Shown here one piece after another: positions 33,352 through 43,100 of a stretch of DNA of 56,302 bases. Under the pieces are notes generated by a model. It saw nothing but the letters and a program-made list of their open reading frames with translations. It was not told the origin of the DNA and made no database searches. The stretch spans positions 1 through 56,302 of the forward strand of contig MGWH01000005.1 in NCBI GenBank assembly GCA_001800905.1, read 5' to 3'. Origin of the DNA: Flavobacteria bacterium GWA2_35_26 (GTDB lineage Bacteria > Bacteroidota > Bacteroidia > Flavobacteriales > Flavobacteriaceae). How positions within the stretch are numbered: the stretch's first letter is position 1; the number at the start of each line of letters is the position of its first letter. The position numbers were made by a program, and so were the translations under genes.

Positions 33352-34854
33352 CTATAGTTCGAACAATACTGTTAAGGTAACCGTGCTATTTTTTGTATTG
33401 ATGGATGCACCATCCGTAAGACCTTTTTCAAAGAATCCTTGTTTTGTATTTCTTTTAAATGATGCATAAGAAAGATCCAACTTGGTTCCACCAAAATTGT
33501 AGCCTACGCCAGCTGAATGCCCTTTTAAATCGCCAATAGTAGTTTTGTTCTTATATGGACTTTCTTCTTCTCTATAACCAGCTCTAAGACTCCATGCTTG
33601 TATTTTATATTCAGCACCAATTCGTAATTCTTTTGTTATGTTTAATAAATTAGAAAGAGTGTTGTTTAATTCTCTGTAATAGGAGTCGTTTGATGGTTTG
33701 AATTGCGTACTGCTATAATCTTTTATGGCATAGTCGAAGCTGATCAATCCTTTTTTGCCAAATATATACGCCATACTTCCGGTCCATTTACTTGGTGTTT
33801 GTAATTTGTATGGTTCGTAATAATTGATTACTTCTGGGTCTACAACATCAGGAGCAAGTTCTTCAGTTGTATTGGCGCTTACGCCGATTAATTTTTGAGA
33901 GAATTCGTCATTTAAACGAAGCCATGTAGGTGATTCAAATGCAATTCCAAGTCGAAGTTGTTTAGTTACTTTGGCAATAGTTCCAAGTTGAAAAGAAAAA
34001 CCAGTACCATAAGTGTATAAGTCATTGTCAAATTGTACTCTTGACACTGTATAGTTATTGGTTAATGGAGCATCGTTGTCTTCATAAAAACGCGAGGATT
34101 GTCTAAAATCAACAAAATGAGAATTTAAGTTCAATCCAAAATATATTTTGTCTTTATAAGAGGTGGCGGCATTAAATGATAACTTACCATTATAACCTTT
34201 TGTTGTGATGGAATTTTCTTGATAGTAATTTCCTGAAGCAGGAACGTTAGAGGTGTAATTTAAATTATTCGGATTGTTATTTACTGGATTGATTATATAG
34301 GCTTGGTAACCTAAAAATGCTTGTTGTGCTCCATGTCCTAATTGGTCATAACTTGAATTTTCTACAACGTTTAATGGTACTCCATTGGCATAGGCCAAAA
34401 AATAATTAGCAATCGAGTTAGTTGGATTAGTTCCAGCTGAATAAATAGTGTTGTTGAGGTTATTGGCATTCTCGTAATTAATTGCAAAAGAGAATTTTTT
34501 CCAATCACTTGATTTGTCAAGATTTTTAAAAACAAATACACCACCTGCTTGATTCAAATCGGTTGAATTATCTTTTTCAGTAGATGTGTCGTTAAAATAA
34601 GTAGCTTTATTTGAATTTGATAGGTTGCTTAGCGTAAATCCCATTTGGTTATTTGAAAATACAGCAGAACCTGCAGGATTCACATTGATAGAAGATAAAT
34701 CGCCTCCAAGTGCTCCAAAAGCACCGCTCATAGCTCTAAAACGAGCTGTTCCATTCAGATTTTCTTGAGAATATCGTAGAGCATCTCTACTTTCTTGCGC
34801 TTGTAGGGCATTGATTGATATTCCTGCTATTAGTAAAAATATAATTTTATTCAT
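33352..34854 (-). CDS. OmpP1/FadL-like outer-membrane transport protein
   Basis: This 500-residue protein has a signal peptide (IAGISINALQAQ) and then ARFRAMSGAFGALGGDLSSI, the OmpP1/FadL-type signature (the GALGGDxSSIxxNPAG pattern, here INVNPAGSAVF), and a predicted barrel with a C-terminal TLTVLFEL strand. FadL-type proteins move hydrophobic compounds across the outer membrane. It is immediately downstream of the Asn-rich lipoprotein gene on the minus strand (55-nt spacer) and may be co-expressed with it. Confidence 0.88.
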   Translation of the reverse strand: MNKIIFLLIAGISINALQAQESRDALRYSQENLNGTARFRAMSGAFGALGGDLSSINVNPAGSAVFSNNQMGFTLSNLSNSNKATYFNDTSTEKDNSTDLNQAGGVFVFKNLDKSSDWKKFSFAINYENANNLNNTIYSAGTNPTNSIANYFLAYANGVPLNVVENSSYDQLGHGAQQAFLGYQAYIINPVNNNPNNLNYTSNVPASGNYYQENSITTKGYNGKLSFNAATSYKDKIYFGLNLNSHFVDFRQSSRFYEDNDAPLTNNYTVSRVQFDNDLYTYGTGFSFQLGTIAKVTKQLRLGIAFESPTWLRLNDEFSQKLIGVSANTTEELAPDVVDPEVINYYEPYKLQTPSKWTGSMAYIFGKKGLISFDYAIKDYSSTQFKPSNDSYYRELNNTLSNLLNITKELRIGAEYKIQAWSLRAGYREEESPYKNKTTIGDLKGHSAGVGYNFGGTKLDLSYASFKRNTKQGFFEKGLTDGASINTKNSTVTLTVLFEL

Positions 34855-34909
34855 GATTTAAGTTTTGAGATTTAATTCTAGTTGTATCCAAAAGGAGTAG
34901 GTGAGAGCT

Positions 34910-35887
34910 TCATCTTCCGCCTCGTCTTCCACCACCATCTGAAGATCTTCCGCCTCCAAAACTTCCACCAGAATTAAATGAATTAGTATCCATGGATCGA
35001 GAAGGTGAACGATTTTCATTATTTGAAGGCGTATATGTTCTTGTTGGGTTAGAATTACCTCTACTATTAGTTCGCCCAGGAGTCGTATTAGTAGAAGTGT
35101 TTTGTCTTGATCTACCAATGTTGTTGTTTATATAATTTTGATTTTGGAAATTAGTTGAATTTCTACTAAATGTTGGAGAAGAATTGTTTCGATTATACGA
35201 ATTTCGATTACTGTAATTGTAAGTCGAATTCTGAATTTCTCTTCTTCCTATTTGATTACTAGAAGGGTTTATAGCATTGTAACTAGAACCTCTTCGACTG
35301 GAGTTATGGCTATAGGATGTTCCTCGATTGTAGTTCCCGTTGTAGAGTAAATTGTAATTTTGATATCCCCAAAAATAATTAGGATAGTAATTAAACCCAA
35401 AGTAATTATTGTAACCCCAACCCATCATGAATGGATCGTTCCAATAGTTAAAAGGATAAAAACCACCAAAATAGGAATTTCCCCAGCCATAATTGAGAAA
35501 CGGGTGCCCAAAACCAAAAGACCAACCTAAATTATTAGGGTAATAGTTGATATTTATATTTTGTGAATTGCTACCCCAACTTGCATAAGATGTAGGGTTT
35601 TCTTGATCATTTGTATTGGAGTAGGAGTTATAACTTGCTACGTCTGTAAAAACAGAAGTGGTGTCTTTGGTGTCTTGAAGTGCACTAAAATAGTTTTCAT
35701 ATGCGGTTGCAGATTCTTGTTCGATAGCTCTTTTGAGCATTCCAGCTTCGGTTGTTCCGTAAATACCGTCAGTATCATAATATGAACTGTTTTGGTAGGA
35801 GCCACATGAGGAAAGGAATAAAATGCTATAAAAACTAATCAAGAATAGTGGAGAGGGCGTTGGGAAAGAAATACAATTAGTTTTCAT
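34910..35887 (-). CDS. Asn/Tyr/Ser-rich lipoprotein, unknown function
   Basis: This 325-residue protein has a lipobox (FLSSC, Cys about residue 28) and an extremely biased composition: Asn, Tyr, Ser and Gly, with NYYPNNLGWSFGFGHP and SYNRNNSSPTFSRNSTNFQN style tracts and a Gly/Arg C-terminus (FGGGRSSDGGGRRGGR). It looks extended and surface-associated. No catalytic motif is visible. It is followed by the OmpP1-like gene, and its promoter lies in a divergent spacer shared with proS. Confidence 0.78.
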   Translation of the reverse strand: MKTNCISFPTPSPLFLISFYSILFLSSCGSYQNSSYYDTDGIYGTTEAGMLKRAIEQESATAYENYFSALQDTKDTTSVFTDVASYNSYSNTNDQENPTSYASWGSNSQNININYYPNNLGWSFGFGHPFLNYGWGNSYFGGFYPFNYWNDPFMMGWGYNNYFGFNYYPNYFWGYQNYNLLYNGNYNRGTSYSHNSSRRGSSYNAINPSSNQIGRREIQNSTYNYSNRNSYNRNNSSPTFSRNSTNFQNQNYINNNIGRSRQNTSTNTTPGRTNSRGNSNPTRTYTPSNNENRSPSRSMDTNSFNSGGSFGGGRSSDGGGRRGGR

Positions 35888-35904
35888 ATCTATAGATATT
35901 TTTA

Positions 35905-35952
35905 TTGTTGCACATTACAAAAATAGTTAGTTTTGCCAAACTATTGAGTCAA
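35905..35952. promoter_or_regulatory. Overlapping divergent promoters for proS and the Asn-rich lipoprotein gene
   Basis: Plus strand: TTG 35908-35910, 17 nt, then TAGTTTTG 35928-35935. Minus strand: TATTTTTG (35918-35925), with a TTG (plus-strand CAA 35950-35952) 24 nt upstream. The two -7 boxes are 2 bp apart, so only one polymerase fits at a time. An inverted repeat AATAGTT/AACTATT (35922-35928, 35939-35945) overlaps them. Confidence 0.6.
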
Positions 35953-35989
35953 TTTCATAGATTACAAAATTTGTGCCAAACTATATAAT

Positions 35990-37468
35990 ATGGGTAAGAA
36001 CCTTACTACGCGATCAGAAGATTATTCAAAATGGTATAATGAATTAGTTGTTAAAGCTGATTTAGCCGAAAATTCAGGAGTTAGAGGTTGTATGGTAATT
36101 AAACCTTACGGCTATGCAATTTGGGAGAAAATGCAGGCGGAATTGGACAGAATGTTTAAAGAAACTGGACACCAAAATGCTTACTTCCCTTTATTTGTTC
36201 CTAAAAGTATGTTTGAAGCTGAGGAAACAAATGCAGAAGGATTTGCTAAAGAATGTGCTGTTGTGACTCATTATAGATTGAAAAATGATCCTGATAAACC
36301 AGGTAAGTTAATGGTAGACCCAAACGCAAAATTGGAGGAGGAGCTAATCGTTCGTCCGACCAGTGAGGCTATTATTTGGTCAACCTACAAGGGGTGGGTG
36401 CAGTCCTATCGCGATTTGCCGTTATTGATTAATCAATGGGCGAATGTAGTTCGCTGGGAAATGAGAACACGATTGTTTTTGAGAACAGCCGAATTTTTAT
36501 GGCAAGAAGGACATACAGCCCACGCAACCCGTCAAGAAGCTATTGAAGAATCTGAAAAAATGATGCATGTGTATGCTGAGTTTGTACAAGATTTTATGGC
36601 AATTCCGGTTGTAAAAGGTTTAAAAACAGAAACAGAGCGTTTTGCAGGAGCAGATGAAACCTATTGTATAGAAGCTTTAATGCAAGATGGTAAAGCTTTA
36701 CAAGCAGGAACCTCTCATTTTTTAGGTCAAAATTTTGCCAAAGCGTTTGATGTGAAATTTGCTACAGCTGAAGGCAAACAAGAATATGTTTGGGGAACTT
36801 CTTGGGGAGTTTCAACTCGATTGATGGGAGCATTGGTGATGACACATTCTGACGATAACGGATTAGTGTTACCTCCAAACTTAGCGCCGATTCAAGTTGT
36901 AGTTGTACCTATATACAAATCAGATGAAGAGTTAGAGAAAATTACATCAGTAGTAAATGATTTGATGGTTCAATTTAAGAAATTAAAAATCTCAGTAAAA
37001 TTTGATAATAGAACAACTCAAAAACCAGGATTTAAATTTGCCGAATGGGAACTAAAAGGAGTTCCGGTTCGAATCGCTGTTGGGCCAAAAGATTTAGAGA
37101 ATGGAACGTTTGAAGTAGCAAGAAGAGATACCTTAAGTAAAGAAGTAGTTTCTAAAGATGGTATAGTAAATTACATCAATGATTTATTAGAAACAATCCA
37201 AAACGATTTGTTTCAACGCGCATTTGACTATAGACAAAATCACATTACTGAAGTGAATTCTTTTGATGAATTTAAAGAGGTATTAGAAAATAAAGGCGGA
37301 TTCCTATCAGCACATTGGGATGGCACTGCAGAAACCGAAGAAAAAATCAAGGATTTGACTAAGGCTACGATTCGTTGTATTCCTTTAGATAGAGTGGAAG
37401 AGCAAGGAAAATGTATTTTCACAGGTGCTGAATCTACTGGTAGAGTGTTGTTTGCAAAAGCCTATTAA
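35990..37468 (+). CDS. proS: Prolyl-tRNA synthetase, archaeal/eukaryote-type (ProS type 3)
   Basis: This 492-residue class II synthetase has motif 2 and 3 features of the editing-domain-free type: [60 protein letters not shown] and a C-terminal domain with [16 protein letters not shown]. It attaches proline to tRNA-Pro. The form lacks the INS editing insertion of enterobacterial ProS, as is usual in Bacteroidota. A canonical promoter lies about 80 nt upstream. Confidence 0.96.
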   Translation: MGKNLTTRSEDYSKWYNELVVKADLAENSGVRGCMVIKPYGYAIWEKMQAELDRMFKETGHQNAYFPLFVPKSMFEAEETNAEGFAKECAVVTHYRLKNDPDKPGKLMVDPNAKLEEELIVRPTSEAIIWSTYKGWVQSYRDLPLLINQWANVVRWEMRTRLFLRTAEFLWQEGHTAHATRQEAIEESEKMMHVYAEFVQDFMAIPVVKGLKTETERFAGADETYCIEALMQDGKALQAGTSHFLGQNFAKAFDVKFATAEGKQEYVWGTSWGVSTRLMGALVMTHSDDNGLVLPPNLAPIQVVVVPIYKSDEELEKITSVVNDLMVQFKKLKISVKFDNRTTQKPGFKFAEWELKGVPVRIAVGPKDLENGTFEVARRDTLSKEVVSKDGIVNYINDLLETIQNDLFQRAFDYRQNHITEVNSFDEFKEVLENKGGFLSAHWDGTAETEEKIKDLTKATIRCIPLDRVEEQGKCIFTGAESTGRVLFAKAY

Positions 37469-37496
37469 AAAAAAATATTTTTTTTCACGTCTACTC

Positions 37497-37526
37497 TTGT
37501 GCGTCTAAAAAATAGTTGTATTTTTG
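37497..37526 (+). promoter_or_regulatory. Promoter of the tandem tRNA-Glu genes
   Basis: TTG 37497-37499, a 19-nt spacer and TATTTTTG 37519-37526 match the Bacteroidota consensus in full. The first tRNA begins 21 nt downstream. Confidence 0.72.
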
Positions 37527-37546
37527 CATCCGCATTAAAGAAATGA

Positions 37547-37618
37547 GGTCCGTTCGTCTATCGGTTAGGACGCCAGGTTTTCATCCTGGTAAGGGGGGTT
37601 CGATTCCCCCACGGACTA
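37547..37618 (+). tRNA. tRNA-Glu (anticodon TTC)
   Basis: Acceptor arms GGTCCGT and ACGGACT pair with a G-U end. The anticodon stem CCAGG/CCTGG encloses the loop TTTTCAT, giving anticodon TTC, and the T arm is GGGGG-TTCGATT-CCCCC. The CCA end is not fully encoded. It is identical to the second copy. Confidence 0.95.
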
Positions 37619-37664
37619 CAAATTCTTATTAATGCTATAGTATTCCTGAACTTAGAGGGAAAAT

Positions 37665-37736
37665 GGTCCGTTCGTCTATCGGTTAGGACGCCAGGTTTTC
37701 ATCCTGGTAAGGGGGGTTCGATTCCCCCACGGACTA
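37665..37736 (+). tRNA. tRNA-Glu (anticodon TTC), second identical copy
   Basis: The cloverleaf is the same, base for base, as the copy 118 nt upstream, with anticodon TTC. The copies are separated by a 46-nt spacer and are probably processed from one transcript. Confidence 0.95.
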
Positions 37737-37898
37737 CAAATTAGTTTTGAAATGGTTTTATGAAACAAATTTTGGTGTCTCCTTATTTGTTTTGTTAGTT
37801 AAAACTGAAGTGATTGATTGTAAAATTGATTGTGGGAGGTTTTTCTAATTTTATTGCTAATAATTAATTAGTTATTTACATTTTAAAATATACACCAA

Positions 37899-38150
37899 AT
37901 GGCAAATCATAAGTCAGCTTTAAAAAGAATTAGAAGTAACGAAAAGAAAAGAGTATTAAACAGATACCAACACAAAACTACGCGTAACGCGATCAAAGCT
38001 TTGCGTTTGGCTACTGATAAAGCAGATGCTTCATCTAAATTATCTGCTGTAATCTCTATGATTGACAAGTTAGCGAAGAAAAATATCATTCATGATAACA
38101 AAGCTTCAAACTTGAAATCTAAGTTAACCAAACACGTTGCTAAATTGTAA
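37899..38150 (+). CDS. rpsT: 30S ribosomal protein bS20
   Basis: This 83-residue Lys-rich protein begins MANHKSALKRIRSNEKKRVL and ends LKSKLTKHVAKL, the bS20 pattern. It binds 16S rRNA in the small subunit. It stands alone, with a strong terminator 23 nt after the stop. Confidence 0.96.
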   Translation: MANHKSALKRIRSNEKKRVLNRYQHKTTRNAIKALRLATDKADASSKLSAVISMIDKLAKKNIIHDNKASNLKSKLTKHVAKL

Positions 38151-38173
38151 TTAAATACAATTGTAAAATAGTT

Positions 38174-38202
38174 AAAGCCTCCTTATTTAGGAGGCTTTTT
38201 TT
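38174..38202 (+). terminator. Terminator of rpsT
   Basis: AAAGCCTCCT (38174-38183) pairs with AGGAGGCTTT (38189-38198) across a 5-nt loop, and a T-run follows. Confidence 0.9.
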
Positions 38203-38265
38203 ATTCCGTATTATTTTGATGTTAAGGAAAGAATAGAAACAATTTTTTATCTCAAAATAAAGGTG

Positions 38266-38273
38266 TACCTTTG
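38266..38273 (+). promoter_or_regulatory. -7 element of typA
   Basis: TACCTTTG matches TAnnTTTG and lies 19 nt before the start at 38293. The upstream -33 region is a T-tract without a clear TTG. Confidence 0.5.
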
Positions 38274-38292
38274 CACCCATTAAAAATCACAG

Positions 38293-40089
38293 ATGGAATC
38301 TATTAGAAACATTGCAATTATTGCCCACGTTGACCACGGTAAAACGACTTTGGTTGATAAAATTATGTATCACTGTCAATTATTTCGTGATAACGAAAAC
38401 ACAGGTGACTTAATCCTTGATAACAACGACTTAGAGCGTGAAAGAGGAATCACAATTACTTCAAAAAACGTTTCGGTTGTTTACAAAGGAACAAAGATCA
38501 ATATTATTGATACTCCTGGTCACGCCGATTTTGGTGGTGAAGTAGAGCGTGTATTGAATATGGCTGATGGAGTTTGTCTTTTAGTAGATGCTTTTGAAGG
38601 ACCAATGCCACAAACACGTTTCGTTTTGCAAAAAGCAATTGATTTAGGTTTAAAGCCATGTGTGGTTATTAATAAAGTAGACAAAGAAAACTGTACTCCT
38701 GAAGAAGTTCACGAGAAAGTATTCGACTTAATGTTTGAATTAGGAGCTACAGAAGAACAATTGGATTTCCCAACTGTTTATGGTTCTGCTAAGAATAACT
38801 GGATGTCTGATGATTTCAGAAATCAAACAGAAAACATCGAACCATTGTTAGATATGGTAATCCAAAATGTGCCTGCTCCTAAGGTTTCTGAAGGAACACC
38901 ACAAATGTTGATTACTTCATTAGACTTTTCATCTTTTACAGGACGTATTGCTATTGGTCGTTTGGAAAGAGGAGTTTTGAAAGAAGGTATGCCAATTTCT
39001 TTATGTAAAAGAGATGGTTCTATCTTAAAATCTAGAATTAAAGAATTACACACTTTTGAGGGTCTTGGACGTAAAAAAGTAGCTGAAGTTGTAGCAGGTG
39101 ATATCTGTGCAATTATAGGTGTAGAAGGATTTGAAATTGGAGATACTATCGCCGATCATGAAAATCCAGAAGCGTTACAAACTATTGCAATTGATGAGCC
39201 TACTATGAGTATGTTGTTTACAATTAACGACTCACCATTTTTTGGAAAAGAAGGTAAATTTGTTACTTCTCGACACATTAGAGACCGTTTAACTAAAGAA
39301 TTAGAGAAAAACTTAGCGATGAAGTTAGGTGAGACTGATTCTGCTGATAAATTCATGGTTTTTGGTCGTGGTGTATTGCACTTGTCTGTTCTTATCGAAA
39401 CGATGAGAAGAGAAGGGTATGAGTTGCAAATTGGACAACCACAAGTTATCATCAAAGAAATTGATGGTAAAAAATGTGAACCAATTGAAGAATTAACCAT
39501 TGATTTACCAGAATCACTTTCAGGAAGAGCTGTAGAGTTTGTAACTTTACGTAAAGGTGAGATGTTGAGTATGGAAACCAAAGGGGAACGTATGATTATC
39601 AAGTTCAATATTCCATCTCGTGGAATTATTGGATTGCGTAATCAATTGTTAACCGCTACGGCTGGTGAAGCCATTATGGCACACCGTTTTATTGGATATG
39701 AACCATTTAAAGGAGAAATTTCTGGACGTAATAAAGGATCTCTAATTTCTATGGAAAAAGGAAAAGCAATTCCGTATTCTATCGATAAATTACAAGATCG
39801 TGGAAAATTCTTTGTGGAGCCAAATGCTGAAATTTACGAAGGTCAGGTAATTGGAGAAAACTCTCGTGGAGATGATATGTGTGTGAATGTAACCAAGGAG
39901 AAAAAACAATCGAATGTTCGATCTTCAGGAAATGATGAAAAAGCGAGAATTATTCCGCCAATTATCTTTTCATTAGAGGAAGCATTGGAATACATTCAAA
40001 AAGATGAATATGTTGAGGTTACGCCAAAAAATATTCGTTTACGTAAAATTTATTTGACAGAAACAGATAGAAAAAGATTTAAAGTATAA
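38293..40089 (+). CDS. typA: Ribosome-associated GTPase TypA/BipA
   Basis: This 598-residue EF-G-like GTPase has G1 [15 protein letters not shown], the G2 region [12 protein letters not shown]3 [14 protein letters not shown] and G4 NKVDKENC. It continues with EF-G-like domains and the BipA-specific C-terminal domain ([20 protein letters not shown], then RKIYLTE). TypA aids ribosome assembly and stress adaptation. Length is normal. Confidence 0.97.
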   Translation: MESIRNIAIIAHVDHGKTTLVDKIMYHCQLFRDNENTGDLILDNNDLERERGITITSKNVSVVYKGTKINIIDTPGHADFGGEVERVLNMADGVCLLVDAFEGPMPQTRFVLQKAIDLGLKPCVVINKVDKENCTPEEVHEKVFDLMFELGATEEQLDFPTVYGSAKNNWMSDDFRNQTENIEPLLDMVIQNVPAPKVSEGTPQMLITSLDFSSFTGRIAIGRLERGVLKEGMPISLCKRDGSILKSRIKELHTFEGLGRKKVAEVVAGDICAIIGVEGFEIGDTIADHENPEALQTIAIDEPTMSMLFTINDSPFFGKEGKFVTSRHIRDRLTKELEKNLAMKLGETDSADKFMVFGRGVLHLSVLIETMRREGYELQIGQPQVIIKEIDGKKCEPIEELTIDLPESLSGRAVEFVTLRKGEMLSMETKGERMIIKFNIPSRGIIGLRNQLLTATAGEAIMAHRFIGYEPFKGEISGRNKGSLISMEKGKAIPYSIDKLQDRGKFFVEPNAEIYEGQVIGENSRGDDMCVNVTKEKKQSNVRSSGNDEKARIIPPIIFSLEEALEYIQKDEYVEVTPKNIRLRKIYLTETDRKRFKV

Positions 40090-40114
40090 CTATTCCTCTA
40101 TCTAAATCATAAAG

Positions 40115-40143
40115 AAAACCACCAATTAATTGGTGGTTTTTTT
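40115..40143. terminator. Bidirectional terminator between typA and the adhesin gene
   Basis: AAAACCACCA (40115-40124) pairs with TGGTGGTTTT (40131-40140); the ATTAAT between them is itself self-complementary. A-run and T-run flank it, serving both convergent genes. Confidence 0.9.
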
Positions 40144-40161
40144 ATTTATAAAAGATTCTAT

Positions 40162-43100
40162 TTATCGTTTTAAACTAAAATGCCCTTTTACTTCTCTACC
40201 ATCCTCTAATTTTAAAGTGAACCAATAATCATCTGCTGGTAAAGGTTCTCCATTTAAAGTTCCATCCCAACCTTGGCTTGAAGGTGACACTTGTTTTAAT
40301 AGTTTTCCGTAACGATCAAAAATATAGAGAATTGATTTAGAACTAAAACTTGCATTAACACCTTTTATATTCCAATAGTCATTGTACCCGTCTCCATTTG
40401 GAGTAAAAAAATTAGGCACTCCAATTACTGCAATTTGTTTGGTTGTAGTACCACATCCGTTTTTATCAATTATATAAATATCGTGGATTCCAGCTGCCAC
40501 ATTTTCAAACAGATTCGAAACTTGATAGGGTCCTGATGGCGCATCTAAACTATATTCAAAATCTCCTTGTCCGGATACGTTTACCCTAACTGAATTTAGT
40601 TCTGTTAAATCAACAATTTCAACACTTTTGATTGTGGCAATATCTGAAGCAGTTACGTTGATACTTCTAGTTCTGAAACATCCAGCTGTAGTGGAAACTG
40701 TTACTAAATAATCTCCCTCCTTATTTACATTTAAATTATAGTTATTCTCGTTAGGAATTATTCTTCCGTCTTTACTCCAGGTATACGTATAGTTTGTTGT
40801 AGGACTTGCATCAATAATATCTGCATTAAGATCAACAAAAAAAGAGGGTAAATTGGAACAAACTAATTGATTATCATGACCATCATCGTTTGTGTCGATA
40901 GCCGGTTTTGGATTTACTTTTAATTTAACATGTGGCCCTAATCCAAAGCAGGAATTATCAGCAATGCTTTCTACTCTAACCCAAATAATTTGTTCATTAG
41001 GGTAGCCAATATTGCGATAGTTAGTTGTGTTTGTTATGGCATTTGTTTCTGACAACGCATCGGCTTCATTGCTATAATATTTTATCGAGTATTGATTTAA
41101 TGGAGGTAACAATAAGTTTTCAATAGCAAGAGTTGTACTACTGAAGTCAAATTGAGCAATACCATCAACATCTGTGCTTATACTACTGACTAAATCGTCG
41201 CAGATATCAAATTGTCTTGTAAAACTCGCTGGAATTTGAGTAGAGGAAACGATAAGTTTTATTTCAGAAATACTAAAGCAATTATTTGGATTTTCAACTC
41301 TAACCCAAATAGATTTAGTATTGGTAGTGTATGCTGTTGGATTAGTTATTTGGGTAGTAGTGTCTTTTGTAGCTGCCCCAGAAGGTGAGGTAAAATAAGT
41401 AAAAGTTTCAGTTGCTACGTTTGTTGAAATGAAACTATTTTTTTCGGTTAAGTTAAAATCGGAAATTCCATCTGAATTATCATCGCATTGTTTTAATTCA
41501 ATGACAGAGGTCAAAGTAGGCAACGCGTATACGGTTAATGATGTAGTACTAGAAATCAAACCGCAACTATTACCCGTTTTATTTAGCTCAACACGATATT
41601 GGTACCCATTCATGGTATTCGAAACATTAGTTATCGTTAATGTATTGGTAGTTGTTCCAGAATAGGTTGGATTATTGACCAGATTGATCCAATTTACGCC
41701 ATCGTTTGAAAGTTGCCATTGATACGTATTTCCTGGGTTGTCAACTACAGTAATTGTCGCATTTTGCAATTCACAAGTTGGAGAAACAATGGGTTGTGTT
41801 GTAATTACAATTGGTGCAGTAATCAAATAATTTGGATTTGGGATACTATAAGGAGCACCAATAACTAGTCCGTTTTGATTTACTGAAATTGGTGCAATTC
41901 CAAATCTTCCATCGGAATCTCCATCACTAAATCCTGCTTCTAAAACATCATAACAGTTGTCTTTATCACTGTCTAAATCTCGGTAATTGGGAATTCCGTC
42001 CGCATCTTGATCTGTATTTGTTTCGATTTCATCTTTGACCCCATCATTATCACTATCTAGGTCTAAATAGTCTGAAATAGTATCACTATCAGAATCTTGA
42101 GGTATTGTACCCGTTCCAAAAACATCATAAAGCCCATCTTTGTTTACATCAGCAGTAGAATTAGCAACTAGTGTGTTTGGTTGTGATTCAATTAGGTCTG
42201 AAATTCCATCGTTATCAGAGTCAGTATCTAAAAAATCAGGAGTTGTATCTGTATCTGAATCTTTGGGGATGCATTTTGCTTTTATAGTAAAACTTACTAT
42301 GTTATTTTTTGTTTCAGATAAATTCTTATGAATAAAAGTAAGTGAACTTGTTTGATGTGATTGAAAACTAAATGTTCCTGTTCCGGCGGCAAGTGGAGTT
42401 GTGCTATTCAAACGGAATCGGATTTCAAATGAGGAATATTCGGTCACACCGCTTTCATACACTCCGTCATAGTTGGTGTCGATTACTAATTGATTGTTAG
42501 GGTTCAAAACAGTTAAAGTTTTATCTGTATCTGATTTTACAATAAATTCTCCATCTGAATTTAAAAGATCACTTAAATTTGCGGAACTTACATATTCCAT
42601 TTTCAAAGAAATAGGGTCGGTAAAAATAATTTTATATTCTAACGAATTACCTATCCCAATAGGAACTTCACTAATAAAGTCGCCATTGTTTTTTGGAACT
42701 ATAGCTGCAGAACTTGTTGTTGGGACTTTACTAATACTATTAGAATAGGTATTAGAATAGTTATTTTTTACTATAGTTGTTCCAGTTAGATCTAGATCTA
42801 AATCCCCAAAGGACTCTTCGCAATTAGTTATTCCATCGTTATCAAAATCCAAATCAATATTATCCGGAACTGAATCGGTATCCAAATCAATAGAACAATT
42901 ACTAACAGGAATTTTATCAGATAAGTTGCTTGTGCTACAACTAGGTATACTTCGTTTTACTTGATAGTAACCTGGTGTTAATGGGGTAAATGTATTTCCC
43001 GTTTCGCCAACAATATCTACCCCATTATTGAGCCATTGATAGGTGTAATCTACATCTGGTTCAGTTTTAAGTGTGATATTAGGAATGCAACTACCTGAAA

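Noticed and set aside
34858..35118. An 86-codon open frame on the minus strand overlapping the end of the Asn-rich lipoprotein gene
   Set aside because: It lies in another frame of the Gly/Arg-rich tail, has leucine-rich low-complexity sequence and no family resemblance, so I treat it as a shadow.
39156..39608. A 150-codon open frame on the minus strand inside typA
   Set aside because: It is antisense to strongly conserved GTPase sequence and has no recognisable domain.
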